Assembly (NCBI RefSeq): GCF_020164955.1
Contig: NZ_JAIUHG010000027.1
Span: 34,024-98,023 of the forward strand
Length of the DNA: 64,000 nucleotides
DNA from: Mesorhizobium sp. CA8
GTDB lineage: Bacteria > Pseudomonadota > Alphaproteobacteria > Rhizobiales > Rhizobiaceae
Direction: 5' to 3'
In this document: one piece after another, positions 36,394 through 45,458 of the stretch
How positions within the stretch are numbered: position 1 is the first letter of the stretch
How the letters are laid out: every line of letters begins with the position of its first letter
Notes under the pieces: model-generated
Databases searched by the model: none
What the model saw: only the letters and a program-made list of their open reading frames with translations
Told to the model about the DNA's origin: nothing
Position numbers and translations under genes: made by a program

Positions 36394-37428
36394 TCACACC
36401 GCCGGCGGGTTCAGCCGGGCGAAACCTTCCTGGCGGCGATAGGGGAAGTATGGATAAGGCGCCGTCACCGCGCTCGCTTCATCGAGCGCCTTGATCTGCT
36501 CCGGCGTCAACGCCCAGCCGACGGCGCCGAGGTTCTGGCGGAGCTGCTCCTCGTTGCGCGCGCCGATGATCACCGATGACACGGTCGGCCGCTGCAGGAG
36601 CCAGTTGATGGCGATTTGCGGCACGGTCTTGCCGGTCTCGGCGGCGACCGCCTCCAGCGCGTCGACCACCTTGAAGAGGTGCTCGTTGTCGACCGGCGGG
36701 CCGAAATCGGCGGTGCCGTGCAGCCGGCTCATTTCCGGCAAGGGCTGGCCGCGGCGGATCTTGCCGGTGAGGCGGCCCCAGCCGAGCGGGCTCCACACCA
36801 GCGCGCCGACACCCTGGTCGAGGCCGAGCGGCATCAGCTCCCATTCATAGTCGCGGCCGACCAGCGAATAATAGACCTGATGCGCGACATAGCGCGGGTA
36901 GCCGTGCTTTTCCGCCAGGCCGAGCGACTTCATCACCTGCCAGCCGGAGAAGTTGGAGACGCCGACATAGCGCAGCTTGCCGGAGCGCACGAGCTGATCC
37001 AGCGTCGACAGCACCTCCTCGAGCGGCGTCGAGGCATCGAAGGCATGGAGCTGCAGCAGGTCGATATAGTCGGTGCCGAGGCGCTTCAGCGCCGCATTGA
37101 CGGAGCGGATCAGGCGTGAGCGCGACGAGCCCCAGTCGCCTGGGCCGTCGCCCTTCGGCAGGGACGTCTTGGTCGAGATCAGCACCGCATCGCGCCGGCC
37201 CTTGATGGCCTCGCCCAGCACCTCTTCCGAAGCGCCGTTCGAATAGACATCGGCCGTGTCGAAGAGATTGACGCCCGCCTCCAGGCAGATGTCGACTAGG
37301 CGGCGCGCTTCCTTCGCGTCGCTGTTGCCCCAATGGCCGAACAGCGGGCCGGAGCCACCAAAAGTTCCGGCGCCGAAGGAAAGGGCGGGCACTTTCAGGC
37401 CGGAGGCGCCGAGAGGTCGATAGTCCAT
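36394..37428 (-). CDS. aldo/keto reductase (first of two)
   Basis: This NADPH-dependent oxidoreductase of the AKR superfamily has 344 residues. Catalytic tetrad elements are visible: Asp and Tyr in LFDTADVYSNGASEEVLG (about 55), Lys in AVLISTKTSLP (about 84) and His in YIDLLQLHAFD (about 123). The C-terminal coenzyme-binding segment VSSVIIGARNEEQLRQNL is typical. AKR11/12-like members reduce aldehydes and sugar derivatives; no specific substrate is indicated. AGGAGA precedes the ATG by 6 nt. It is downstream of an MFS gene on the same strand, 37 nt apart, and may be co-transcribed with it. Confidence 0.9.
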   Translation of the reverse strand: MDYRPLGASGLKVPALSFGAGTFGGSGPLFGHWGNSDAKEARRLVDICLEAGVNLFDTADVYSNGASEEVLGEAIKGRRDAVLISTKTSLPKGDGPGDWGSSRSRLIRSVNAALKRLGTDYIDLLQLHAFDASTPLEEVLSTLDQLVRSGKLRYVGVSNFSGWQVMKSLGLAEKHGYPRYVAHQVYYSLVGRDYEWELMPLGLDQGVGALVWSPLGWGRLTGKIRRGQPLPEMSRLHGTADFGPPVDNEHLFKVVDALEAVAAETGKTVPQIAINWLLQRPTVSSVIIGARNEEQLRQNLGAVGWALTPEQIKALDEASAVTAPYPYFPYRRQEGFARLNPPAV

Positions 37429-37465
37429 CTTTTTTCTCCTGATTGGATGTCGAAGGGATCAGCGC

Positions 37466-38653
37466 TCAGCACTGCGCCGTGACCGGCTTGCCGATCGCCT
37501 GGCCGCGTTCGAGGCGCAGCGCCATGAGCACCACACCGAGCGCGGCGAGCGGCACGAGGCCGGCAACGAGGGGCACGGCGCCGAGGCCGGGGCCATGGTC
37601 GATGACGAAGCCGCCGAGCCAGGCGCCTATGGCGTTGCCGAGATTGAAAGCGGCGATGTTGAAGGAGGAGGCCAGGCCCTGACCTGCGCCCTTGGCCTTC
37701 TCCAGCACCCACATCTGCAGTGGCGCGACGGTGGCAAAGGCGGCGGCACCCAGCAGGCCGACGGCGACGATAGCGGTGACCGGCTGATGGATCGCGGCGG
37801 TCATGACGAACAGCACCGCCGACAGCGCGAGCAGTGTGCCGACGACCGTCGGCACCAGATGGCGGTCGGCAAGGCGCCCGCCAAGCAGATTGCCCGCCAC
37901 CAGGCCACCGCCGAAGACCAGCAGGATCGGCGACACGGCTCCCTCGGAAAAGCCGGTGACGCGGGTGAGGATGGGCGCCAGATAGGTGAAGGCCGCAAAG
38001 ACGCCGACCCAGCTCAGCACCGTGGTCAACAGGCCGAGCAGCACCGGCCGGCGGCCGAGCACGGCGAGCGTGCCTTCGGCGGTCTCCTCTTCCTCCGTGG
38101 CGGCGGGCTCGTCGCGCGGCACCAGCAGCGCGATCACGGCAAAGGCGATGACGCCGACCAGCGTGACGGCCAGGAAGCTCGAACGCCAGCCATAGGCCTG
38201 GCCGAGCCAGGTGCCGAAGGGCACGCCGAGGATGTTGGCGACGGTGAGACCGGTGAACATCAGCGCAATGGCCGAGGCCTTCCGGTTGGGCGGGACAAGG
38301 CCGGTCGCGACGACGGAGCCGACGCCGAAGAAGGAGGCATGGGCGAAGGCGGTGAGCACACGGGCCGCCATCAGCGTCCAATAGTCGGGCGCCAGCGCGC
38401 AGGCGAGGTTGCCGACGGTGAAGACCACCATCAGGGCAAGCAGCAAGGTCTTGCGCGGCAGGTGCCCGGTCACGGCACCAAGCAGCGGCGCGCCGATGAC
38501 GACGCCCAGCGCATAGCCGGAGATGAGCAGGCCCGCGGCCGAAATCGAGACGCCGAGATCGGCGCTGACATCGAGTAGCAGGCCCATGATGACGAATTCG
38601 GTGACGCCGAGGCCGAAGGCGCCGGCGGTGAGGGCATAAAGAGCAAGAGGCAT
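37466..38653 (-). CDS. MFS transporter, AraJ/DHA1-like
   Basis: The product is a 395-residue permease with 12 hydrophobic segments that begins MPLALYALTAGAFGLGVTEF, a signature of the arabinose-efflux/AraJ-like DHA1 family. The loop between helices 2 and 3 reads GAPLLGAVTGHLPRKTLLLALM. Such proteins export sugars or drugs, and substrate cannot be inferred. I start at 38653; earlier in-frame codons do not match the family. It is divergent from a LysR-type gene, which is the natural candidate regulator, but that gene is frameshifted here. Confidence 0.87.
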   Translation of the reverse strand: MPLALYALTAGAFGLGVTEFVIMGLLLDVSADLGVSISAAGLLISGYALGVVIGAPLLGAVTGHLPRKTLLLALMVVFTVGNLACALAPDYWTLMAARVLTAFAHASFFGVGSVVATGLVPPNRKASAIALMFTGLTVANILGVPFGTWLGQAYGWRSSFLAVTLVGVIAFAVIALLVPRDEPAATEEEETAEGTLAVLGRRPVLLGLLTTVLSWVGVFAAFTYLAPILTRVTGFSEGAVSPILLVFGGGLVAGNLLGGRLADRHLVPTVVGTLLALSAVLFVMTAAIHQPVTAIVAVGLLGAAAFATVAPLQMWVLEKAKGAGQGLASSFNIAAFNLGNAIGAWLGGFVIDHGPGLGAVPLVAGLVPLAALGVVLMALRLERGQAIGKPVTAQC

Positions 38654-38773
38654 GGCTGCGGTCCGGTTGATCAGGAAGGGACGCTCAGTCCGCCCCCGAC
38701 ACGCAACATCGTAATCCGCCAAGCTGTGAACCAGCCTTGCGTCCGGCATATTCTCTGTGAAATAGATTCACGA

Positions 38774-39677
38774 ATGGCGAGACCCGACATCAACCGCTCC
38801 GGCGAGATCGAAGTGTTCGTCCGCGTGGTCGAGGCGGGCAGCTTCTCGGCCGCGGCGCGGGCGTTGCGCATGACACCGTCGGCGGTGAGCAAGCTGATCG
38901 CGCGGCTGGAGGCGCGGCTTGGCGCGCCTGATCAGCCGCTCGACGCGCAAGCTGCAACTGACGCCGGAAGGTGCTGCCTTTCATGACAGCGGCCTGCGCA
39001 TCCTTGCCGATCTCGATGCGGCCGAGCGCGAAGCGGCGGCGGGCGCCGCACCGCGCGGCAGGCTCAGGGTCAACTCCTATGTGCCGTTCGGCCAGCACCG
39101 GCTGATGCCGCTCTTGCCGCGCTTCCTGGAGAATTATCCCGAGATTTTCGTCGAAGCCGTGCTGACCGACAGTGTCATCGACCTTCTGGAAGAGCGCGCC
39201 GATGTCGCTATCCGTGCCGGGCCGCTGCGCGAGTCACGCCTGGTTGCGCGCAAGCTTGGCCAGAGCCGGATGGTCCTGGTCGCGTCGCCTGCCTATCTTG
39301 AAGCACGCGGCACGCCACGCGCATTGTCCGATCTCGCTCGCCACAACATGCTGGCCTTCGGCTTCGCCAGGCACATCGAGGGCTGGCCCCTTGTCGATGC
39401 GACAGGCAAATCGATCATCATGCCGATTGTCGGAAACATGTCGCTGACCGACGGCGAAGCGATGCGGCTAACGACGCTGGCAGGAGCCGGCATAGCCCGG
39501 CTGGCGCGCTGGCATGTCGAACCCGATATTTGCGCCGGGCTGCTCGTGCCGTTGCTGGAAGAGTTCAATCCCGGCGACGAGGAGCCGACGCATGCCGTCT
39601 ATGTCGGCCAGGGCAAGCATCTGCCTGCCCGCGTCCGAGCCTTCCTCGACTTCCTCGCGGAGACCGTTCGTCTCTGA
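38774..39677 (+). pseudogene. LysR-type regulator with a frameshift after the DNA-binding domain
   Basis: The N-terminal helix-turn-helix is intact: GEIEVFVRVVEAGSFSAAARALRMTPSAVSKLIARLEARLGA (about 10-50, read from 38774). The frame then stops at 38986, while the rest of the protein continues in another frame from LISRSTRKLQLTPEG. Comparison with the usual LGxRLxxRxTRxLxLTPEG suggests loss of two bases in the GCGCGC run at 38922-38927. The second frame covers the substrate-binding domain, from RLRVNSYVPFGQHRLMPLL to the stop at 39677. Repaired length is 301 residues. In its present form it would be a short DNA-binding fragment. It is divergent from the MFS gene. Confidence 0.85.
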
Positions 39678-39685
39678 ATGAAGAA

Positions 39686-39714
39686 AGAGCCGCGCGCCAA
39701 TGGCACGCGGCTCT
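39686..39714. terminator. bidirectional terminator hairpin
   Basis: AGAGCCGCG (39686-39694) and CGCGGCTCT (39706-39714) form a perfect 9-bp stem with an 11-nt loop between the convergent LysR and aldo/keto reductase genes. The A-run AAGAAAG before it provides a short U-tract on the minus strand. Confidence 0.6.
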
Positions 39715-39735
39715 GACCTGTCTGCGCGAACGGAA

Positions 39736-40785
39736 TTACGCCTTCGGCACGAACGGCGCGGGACGCCGGCCGGCGCCTTGCCGCTCCAGCATCCAGCCGG
39801 GATACTCGGCAGGCAGCGCGCTCACCTCGTCGAGCCTGGCGAGGTCGTCGGCGTCGAGCTTCAAGCCGGTCGCGGCGAGGTTCTGCTCGAGCTGGTCCAT
39901 GCGGCTGGCGCCGATGAGGACACTCATGACAAAAGGTTTGGCCAGTACATAACCCAACGCCACCGTGGCCACGCTGACGTCGTGCTTCCTGGCGACCTCG
40001 CGCATGACCGCAACCGCGGCCCAGGCGCGGTCCTCATTGACCGGCGGGAAGTTGAAGGAAGCGCGGCGGCCTTCGCCATTGCCGGGCGCGCCGGGGCCGT
40101 ATTTGCCGGAAAGCAGCCCGCCGGCCATCGGCGACCAGACCATCAGGCCGAGCTTTTCCTCGTTGATCAGCGGCACGATCTCGCGCTCCAGATCGCGGCC
40201 GGCGATCGAGTAATAGGACTGGATGGTCTCGAAGCGGGGAAAGCCCTTGCGCTCGGCGATGCCCAGCGCCTTGGCGATACGCCAGGCCTGCCAGTTGGAG
40301 ACGCCAACGTAACGAACCCTGCCGCTGGCGACGAGATCGTCGAGCGCGCGCAGCGTCTCGTCGATCGGCGTGACCGTGTCGGTGCCGTGCAGCTGGTATA
40401 GATCGATATGATCGAGCTGCAGCCGCTTAAGGCTGCCGTCGACCGAATCCATGATGTGGCCGCGCGAGGAGCCGCGCTCGTTCGGCCCGTTGCCCATGGC
40501 GCCATGCACCTTGGTGGCGATGATGACGTCCGAACGTTTCACGCCGAGATCCTTGAGCGACTGTCCCAGCAGCTGCTCGGACTGGCCGAAGGAATAGACG
40601 TCCGCGGTGTCGAAGAAATTGACGCCGGCGGCGATCGAGCGGGCGACGATCTCGTTGACGCCTTTCTGGTCGAGGCTGGCGATCAGGCCCCATTGGGCAT
40701 TCTCGCCGGCGGCGCCGAAAGTCATGGTGCCGAGGCAGAGTTCGGAAACGAACAGGCCGGTATTGCCGAGCTGATTATAACGCAT
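39736..40785 (-). CDS. aldo/keto reductase (second)
   Basis: The 349-residue AKR superfamily oxidoreductase has Asp/Tyr in NFFDTADVYSFGQSEQLLG (about 50), Lys in SDVIIATKVHG (about 80) and His in HIDLYQLHGTD (about 123), giving a complete catalytic tetrad. The C-terminus carries VMSVLIGASRMDQLEQNLAA. I start at 40785 (MRYNQLGNTGLFVSELCLGTMTFG), the usual beginning, where GGGGAA lies about 9 nt upstream. It shares the general layout of the enzyme at 36394 but differs clearly in sequence, so the two are not recent duplicates. Confidence 0.9.
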   Translation of the reverse strand: MRYNQLGNTGLFVSELCLGTMTFGAAGENAQWGLIASLDQKGVNEIVARSIAAGVNFFDTADVYSFGQSEQLLGQSLKDLGVKRSDVIIATKVHGAMGNGPNERGSSRGHIMDSVDGSLKRLQLDHIDLYQLHGTDTVTPIDETLRALDDLVASGRVRYVGVSNWQAWRIAKALGIAERKGFPRFETIQSYYSIAGRDLEREIVPLINEEKLGLMVWSPMAGGLLSGKYGPGAPGNGEGRRASFNFPPVNEDRAWAAVAVMREVARKHDVSVATVALGYVLAKPFVMSVLIGASRMDQLEQNLAATGLKLDADDLARLDEVSALPAEYPGWMLERQGAGRRPAPFVPKA

Positions 40786-40921
40786 GGTGAGATTCCCCGA
40801 GAAAGGAGTGAATGTGCACCGGGTAAATAGGAACGGCCCGTTTCGTTTCAAGCGCCCGTGCCAGCGTTATCGTCCGATTGGCCGGCCGGTAACGAGATCG
40901 TTACGAGCGTGATCCAGGCGC

Positions 40922-41584
40922 TCACCGGCTGCCGAAGATCGCCGAGCCCACCCGGACACTGGTCGCGCCGAAGGCGATGGCGATTTCGTAGTCGCCGGAC
41001 ATGCCCATCGAAAGTTTCGCGACGCCCGCCTCGCGGGCGAGCTTTTCCAGAAGCGCGAAATGCGGGCCGGGATTTTCATCGGCCGGCGGGATGCACATCA
41101 GGCCTTCGATGGCGAGACCATGCACGTCGCGGCAGCGTTTGACGAAGGCGACCGCCTCGCGCGGCTCGATGCCGGCCTTTTGCGGCTCCGAGCCGGTGTT
41201 GACCTGGACATAGAGTTTCGGCGCCCGGCCCTGCCGGGCCATTTCTTTTGAAAGCTCGGCGGCGATCTTCTCTCGGTCGACCGTCTCGATGACATGGAAA
41301 AGTGCGACGGCTTCCTTGGCTTTGTTGGACTGCAGCGGTCCGATCAGATGCAGCTCGACATCGGCGAACGCCGCTTTCAGCGCCGGCCATTTGCCCTGGG
41401 CTTCCTGCACGCGGTTCTCGCCGAAGACGCGCTGGCCCGCCTCGATGACTGGGCGGATGTCCTCGGCCGCGAAGGTCTTCGACACCGCCACAAGCGTGAC
41501 GGCGCCTGGCGCGCGCTTCGCCTCGCGCTCGGCATTCGCGATCTTCGCCTTGACCGCCTGAAGCCGCTCTACGGCGTTCGTCAT
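40922..41584 (-). CDS. YggS/PROSC family PLP-binding protein
   Basis: This 220-residue protein is a pyridoxal phosphate homeostasis factor, present in nearly all organisms, that binds PLP without a known catalytic reaction. The PLP lysine is in VTLVAVSKTFAAEDI (about 36), and other landmarks are VFGENRVQEAQGKW, LHLIGPLQSNK and the C-terminal SMGMSGDYEIAIAFGATSVRVGSAIFG. I start at 41584 (MTNAVERLQAV). It stands alone, in front of a dispersed repeat and the leuS gene. Confidence 0.94.
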   Translation of the reverse strand: MTNAVERLQAVKAKIANAEREAKRAPGAVTLVAVSKTFAAEDIRPVIEAGQRVFGENRVQEAQGKWPALKAAFADVELHLIGPLQSNKAKEAVALFHVIETVDREKIAAELSKEMARQGRAPKLYVQVNTGSEPQKAGIEPREAVAFVKRCRDVHGLAIEGLMCIPPADENPGPHFALLEKLAREAGVAKLSMGMSGDYEIAIAFGATSVRVGSAIFGSR

Positions 41585-41690
41585 GCCAGTATCCTGCCTA
41601 TAGTTTTCATGGCCGGTCCGGCTCGCCGCAGTTGACGGGTCCGGCAATCCATGGTGAACACCGCGACGACATTGTCTCGGCTGCCGGCCT

Positions 41691-41831
41691 AGGCGTGTCG
41701 ATATTCAGGTGATGCCGGCCTGCAAATGCCGGTTTCCTGCGCTTCCGGTGCTCACGTACTTTAAGTACGCTCCGCTCCGGTTCTCGGAACCGCCATTTTC
41801 GGCTCGTCCTGACCTGAATATCAACACGCCT
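41691..41831. repeat. palindromic intergenic repeat, family B copy 2
   Basis: Arms AGGCGTGTCGATATTCAGGT (41691-41710) and ACCTGAATATCAACACGCCT (41812-41831) pair at 19 of 20 positions. The core, from CCTGCGCTTCCGGTGCTCAC through ACTTTAAGT to CTCCGCTCCGGTTCTCGGAA, is almost the same as in the copy at 8970-9113. It sits between the YggS-like and leuS genes. Confidence 0.8.
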
Positions 41832-41873
41832 TAATCCAGCACCGCGCACCTGCTTTTAAGTGAAAAACATCCG

Positions 41874-44501
41874 ATGGCAACCGAACGATACAATCCGCGC
41901 ACGTCAGAGCCCAAATGGCAGAAGGCCTGGGCCGAAAAGAAGCTGTTCGAGGCCCGCAACGACGACCCGAAGCCGAAATACTACGTGCTCGAGATGTTCC
42001 CCTATCCGTCGGGCAAGATCCATATCGGCCACACCCGCAACTACACGATGGGCGACGTGGTGGCGCGCTACAAACGTGCCAAGGGTTTCAACGTGCTGCA
42101 TCCGATGGGCTGGGACGCGTTCGGCATGCCGGCCGAAAACGCCGCCATGCAGAACAAGGTCCATCCCAAGGACTGGACCTACGAGAACATCGCGGTCATG
42201 CGCGAGCAGCTCAAGATGATGGGCCTGTCGCTCGACTGGGCGCGCGAGTTCGCGACCTGCGACGTCGACTATTACCACCGGCAGCAGATGCTGTTCCTCG
42301 ACTTCGTCCAGAAGGGGCTGGTGACGCGCAAATCCTCCAAGGTCAACTGGGACCCGGAGGACATGACCGTGCTCGCCAACGAGCAGGTCATCGACGGCCG
42401 CGGCTGGCGCTCGGGCGCGCTGGTCGAGCAGCGCGAGCTGACGCAGTGGTTCTTCAAGATCACCGACTTCGCGCAGGACCTGCTGGACTCGCTCAACGGG
42501 CTCGAAGAGTGGCCGGAAAAGGTCAAGCTGATGCAGCACAATTGGATCGGCCGCTCCGAAGGGCTGCTGATCCGCTGGCCGCTGGCGGCACCGATTGGCG
42601 ACACGAACGAACTGGAAGTCTACACGACCCGGCCCGACACCATCTTCGGCGCCTCCTTCATGGCGGTCGCCGCCGACCATCCGCTGGCGAGAAAGGCCGC
42701 CGAGGATAATGTCGAGCTGGCGAAGTTCATCGACGAAGTCCGTCACATGGGCACCTCGGTGGCGGCGCTCGAGACGGCCGAGAAGAAGGGTTTCGACACC
42801 GGCATCCGCGTCGTCCATCCGTTCGACGAGAATTGGACGCTGCCGGTCTATGTCGCCAATTTCGTGCTGATGGAATACGGCACCGGCGCCATTTTCGGCT
42901 GCCCGTCGGGCGACCAGCGCGACCTCGACTTCGCCAACAAATACGGCCTGCCGGTGATCCCGGTGGTTATGCCGGAAGGTGCCGACGCGAAGACCTTCCA
43001 GATCATCGAGGAAGCCTATGTCGACGAAGGGGTGATGATCAATTCGCGCTTCCTCGACGGCATGAAGCCCGAGAGGGCGTTCGATGAAGTGGCCAAGCTC
43101 CTGGAGCAGAAAAGCATCGGCGGCCGGCCGATGGCGGAGCGCAAGGTGAATTTTCGCCTGCGCGACTGGGGCATTTCGCGCCAGCGCTACTGGGGCTGCC
43201 CGATCCCGATGATCCATTGCGAGGCCTGCGGCGTCGTGCCGGTGCCGAAGGCCGAGCTGCCGGTCAAGCTGCCCGACGACATCGAGTTCGACCGCCCGGG
43301 CAACCCGCTCGACCGTCATCCAACCTGGCGGCATGTGAAATGCCCGCAATGCGGCCGCGATGCGCGGCGCGAGACCGACACGATGGATACCTTCGTCGAT
43401 TCGTCGTGGTATTTCGCGCGCTTTACCGCGCCATGGGCCAATGAGCCGACCGAGCCGAAGGCGGCCGACGAATGGCTGGCGGTCGACCAGTATATCGGCG
43501 GCATCGAGCACGCGATCCTGCACCTGCTCTATTCGCGCTTCTTCACCCGCGCCATGCGCGAGACCGGTCACCTCAATCTGGCCGAGCCGTTCAAGGGGCT
43601 GTTCACGCAGGGCATGGTGGTGCACGAGACCTACCGCGTCGGCGGCCCGTCCAACAACGGACGTTGGCTGTCGCCGGGCGAGGTCAGGCTCGAGGATGTG
43701 GGCGGCAAGCGCCGTGCCGTCGAGATCGCGACCGGCGAGGAGGCGACGATCGGCGCGCTGGAGAAGATGTCGAAATCGAAGAAGAACACGGTGAGCCCGG
43801 AAGAGATCACCGACGGCTACGGCGCCGACACGGCGCGCTGGTTCATGCTGTCGGACTCGCCGCCGGAGCGCGACGTCGAGTGGACCGACGAGGGTGCGGC
43901 CGGCGCGCACCGCTTCGTGCAGCGCATCTGGCGCCTGGTGCAGATCGCGGCCGAATCTCTGCCCGGCGTCAAGCCCGCGGCGGCGAAGGATGGCGAGGCG
44001 GGCGTGGTTTCCAAGGCCACGCACAAGATCCTGAAGGCGATCGGCGAAGACATTGAACGGCTCGGCTTCAACCGCGCCATTGCTCGCATCTACGAACTGG
44101 CCAATGCCTTGGCCACGCCGCTCAATGACGTCGCCGAGGGCAAGGCCGATGCGGAGCTAAAGGGCGCCTGCCGTGAGGCGGTGGAAATCCTGGTGCATGT
44201 GATCGCGCCGATGATGCCGCATCTGGCGGAAGAGTGCTGGCAGGCGCTGGGCGGCACGGAGATGGTCGCCGAGCGGCCCTGGCCGGTCTACGATCCGGCG
44301 CTGGTCGTCGACAACGAGATCGTGCTGCCGGTGCAGGTCAACGGCAAGAAGCGCGGGGATTTGACAATTGCCCGCGACGCGGATCAAGGTGCCGTCGAAA
44401 AAGCGGTGCTGGCTCTCGACTTCGTGCAAAAAGCACTGGAAGGTAAGGCTCCGCGCAAGGTGATCATCGTCCCGCAGAGGATCGTCAATGTCGTTGCCTG
44501 A
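41874..44501 (+). CDS. leuS: leucyl-tRNA synthetase
   Basis: This class I aminoacyl-tRNA synthetase charges tRNA-Leu. The 875-residue length is standard. The HIGH motif is in FPYPSGKIHIGHTRNYTMGD (about 43-62), and the KMSKS motif in LEKMSKSKKNTVSPE (about 631). The editing CP1 domain lies between, including the conserved Asp region of YTTRPDTIFGASFM (about 248). Two CxxC pairs (CEACGVVP and CPQCGRDA) mark the zinc domain. The start at 41874 has no strong ribosome binding site. The last 14 nt overlap the lptE gene. Confidence 0.97.
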   Translation: MATERYNPRTSEPKWQKAWAEKKLFEARNDDPKPKYYVLEMFPYPSGKIHIGHTRNYTMGDVVARYKRAKGFNVLHPMGWDAFGMPAENAAMQNKVHPKDWTYENIAVMREQLKMMGLSLDWAREFATCDVDYYHRQQMLFLDFVQKGLVTRKSSKVNWDPEDMTVLANEQVIDGRGWRSGALVEQRELTQWFFKITDFAQDLLDSLNGLEEWPEKVKLMQHNWIGRSEGLLIRWPLAAPIGDTNELEVYTTRPDTIFGASFMAVAADHPLARKAAEDNVELAKFIDEVRHMGTSVAALETAEKKGFDTGIRVVHPFDENWTLPVYVANFVLMEYGTGAIFGCPSGDQRDLDFANKYGLPVIPVVMPEGADAKTFQIIEEAYVDEGVMINSRFLDGMKPERAFDEVAKLLEQKSIGGRPMAERKVNFRLRDWGISRQRYWGCPIPMIHCEACGVVPVPKAELPVKLPDDIEFDRPGNPLDRHPTWRHVKCPQCGRDARRETDTMDTFVDSSWYFARFTAPWANEPTEPKAADEWLAVDQYIGGIEHAILHLLYSRFFTRAMRETGHLNLAEPFKGLFTQGMVVHETYRVGGPSNNGRWLSPGEVRLEDVGGKRRAVEIATGEEATIGALEKMSKSKKNTVSPEEITDGYGADTARWFMLSDSPPERDVEWTDEGAAGAHRFVQRIWRLVQIAAESLPGVKPAAAKDGEAGVVSKATHKILKAIGEDIERLGFNRAIARIYELANALATPLNDVAEGKADAELKGACREAVEILVHVIAPMMPHLAEECWQALGGTEMVAERPWPVYDPALVVDNEIVLPVQVNGKKRGDLTIARDADQGAVEKAVLALDFVQKALEGKAPRKVIIVPQRIVNVVA

Positions 44502-45069
44502 TCCGGTGAAGTCACAACCGGTCCGCCTGCGCGGCCGCCTGGCGGTCTGCGGCATGGCCGCCGCGCTTGCGCTGGTTTCGGCCTGCACCGTGCGGCCGCT
44601 CTATTCCAGCCAGCCGCTGTCACCCGGATCGCAGCTCAGCGCATCCGCGGAGCTCGCATCGATCTCGATCAAGCCGGTCAACACCCGCTACGCGCAGCAA
44701 GTGCGCAACAATCTGATCTTCGCCTTCGGGCAGGGCTCGGGTGAGCCGGCCTCGCCGGCCTACACGCTCGATCTCGGCGTCACCGAGCTCGTCGAATCGG
44801 CGGCCATCGTGCAGGTGCAGACCCAGGAAGACGAGCCGACGGCCGGCACGGTCACGCTGACCGCGAATTACGTGCTCAGGGACACCGCGACCAATACGGT
44901 GATTGCTGTCGGCAAGCGTTCGATACCCTCGTCCTTCGACCGGCCGCGCCAGGAATTCGCGGCCTATCGTGCGCAGATCGACGCCGAGAACCGCGCTGCG
45001 CGCGAGTTGGCCGACCTGCTGCGGCTGTCGATTGCGCAGGATCTGGCCAAGCACGGCAAAAAGGCCTAG
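44488..45069 (+). CDS. lptE: LPS-assembly lipoprotein LptE
   Basis: This outer-membrane lipoprotein partners with LptD to insert lipopolysaccharide into the outer leaflet. The 193-residue product has a signal peptide with a lipobox (LALVSAC, Cys near residue 32), then VRPLYSSQP, a segment typical of alphaproteobacterial LptE, and ends with a helix (ENRAARELADLLRLSIAQDL). It begins inside the leuS end with AGAGG as ribosome binding site, the usual leuS-lptE overlap. In many relatives holA follows directly; here a dispersed repeat follows instead. Confidence 0.88.
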   Translation: MSLPDPVKSQPVRLRGRLAVCGMAAALALVSACTVRPLYSSQPLSPGSQLSASAELASISIKPVNTRYAQQVRNNLIFAFGQGSGEPASPAYTLDLGVTELVESAAIVQVQTQEDEPTAGTVTLTANYVLRDTATNTVIAVGKRSIPSSFDRPRQEFAAYRAQIDAENRAARELADLLRLSIAQDLAKHGKKA

Positions 45070-45101
45070 TTCCTCGCCCGAGATTGGCTGAAGCCTTCCG
45101 A

Positions 45102-45289
45102 ACTTCGTCATCCTAGGGCGGAGCAGCCGCGAAGTGGCGTCGCGCAGATCCTAGGATCCATTCCGTTACCTCGGCCTGAAGGTGCGGCGGAGCAGAATTC
45201 TGCACCGTTGCGACGCTCGTATGTCACGGAATGGATCCTCGGGTCTGCGCGCGTCGCTTCGCTCCTTGCTCCGCCCGTGGATGACGATC
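45102..45289. repeat. palindromic intergenic repeat, family C copy 2
   Basis: ACTTCGTCATCC...GGATGACGATC ends, GGATCCATTCCGT against ACGGAATGGATCC, and AGAATTCTGCACCG in the centre match the unit at 2148-2345. It fills the first half of the 389-nt gap after lptE. Confidence 0.75.
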
Positions 45290-45354
45290 GCGATGGGCGT
45301 TCCGGCCAATCGCCGAGGCAGGTGACCTGGCAAGGCATAGGCACTTTGCCACGA

Positions 45355-45376
45355 AAAAAGGCCGGTTGCCCGGCCT
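45355..45376 (-). terminator. intrinsic terminator for the transaldolase gene
   Basis: On the minus strand AGGCCGG-GCAA-CCGGCCT is followed by TTTTTT. The 7-bp GC stem, tetraloop and U-run are a textbook intrinsic terminator about 80 nt after the stop of the gene at 45459. Confidence 0.75.
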
Positions 45377-45390
45377 CCTTTGCTACTCAG

Positions 45391-45453
45391 TTGCTTTTTG
45401 CCTTGCGCAATTCCCAGACGGAAAATCGTTACACACTTTTCCTGGAACTGCTC
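45391..45453. repeat. family D repeat, partial copy 2
   Basis: GCGCAATTCCCAGACGGAAAATCG and CACTTTTCCTGGAACTGCTC match the second half of the unit at 21235-21339; the first half is missing. Confidence 0.55.
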
Positions 45454-45458
45454 CGGTC

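Noticed and set aside
41904..44024. A 706-codon minus-strand open frame
   Set aside because: Antisense to leuS over its whole length; no ribosome binding site and no recognisable domain.
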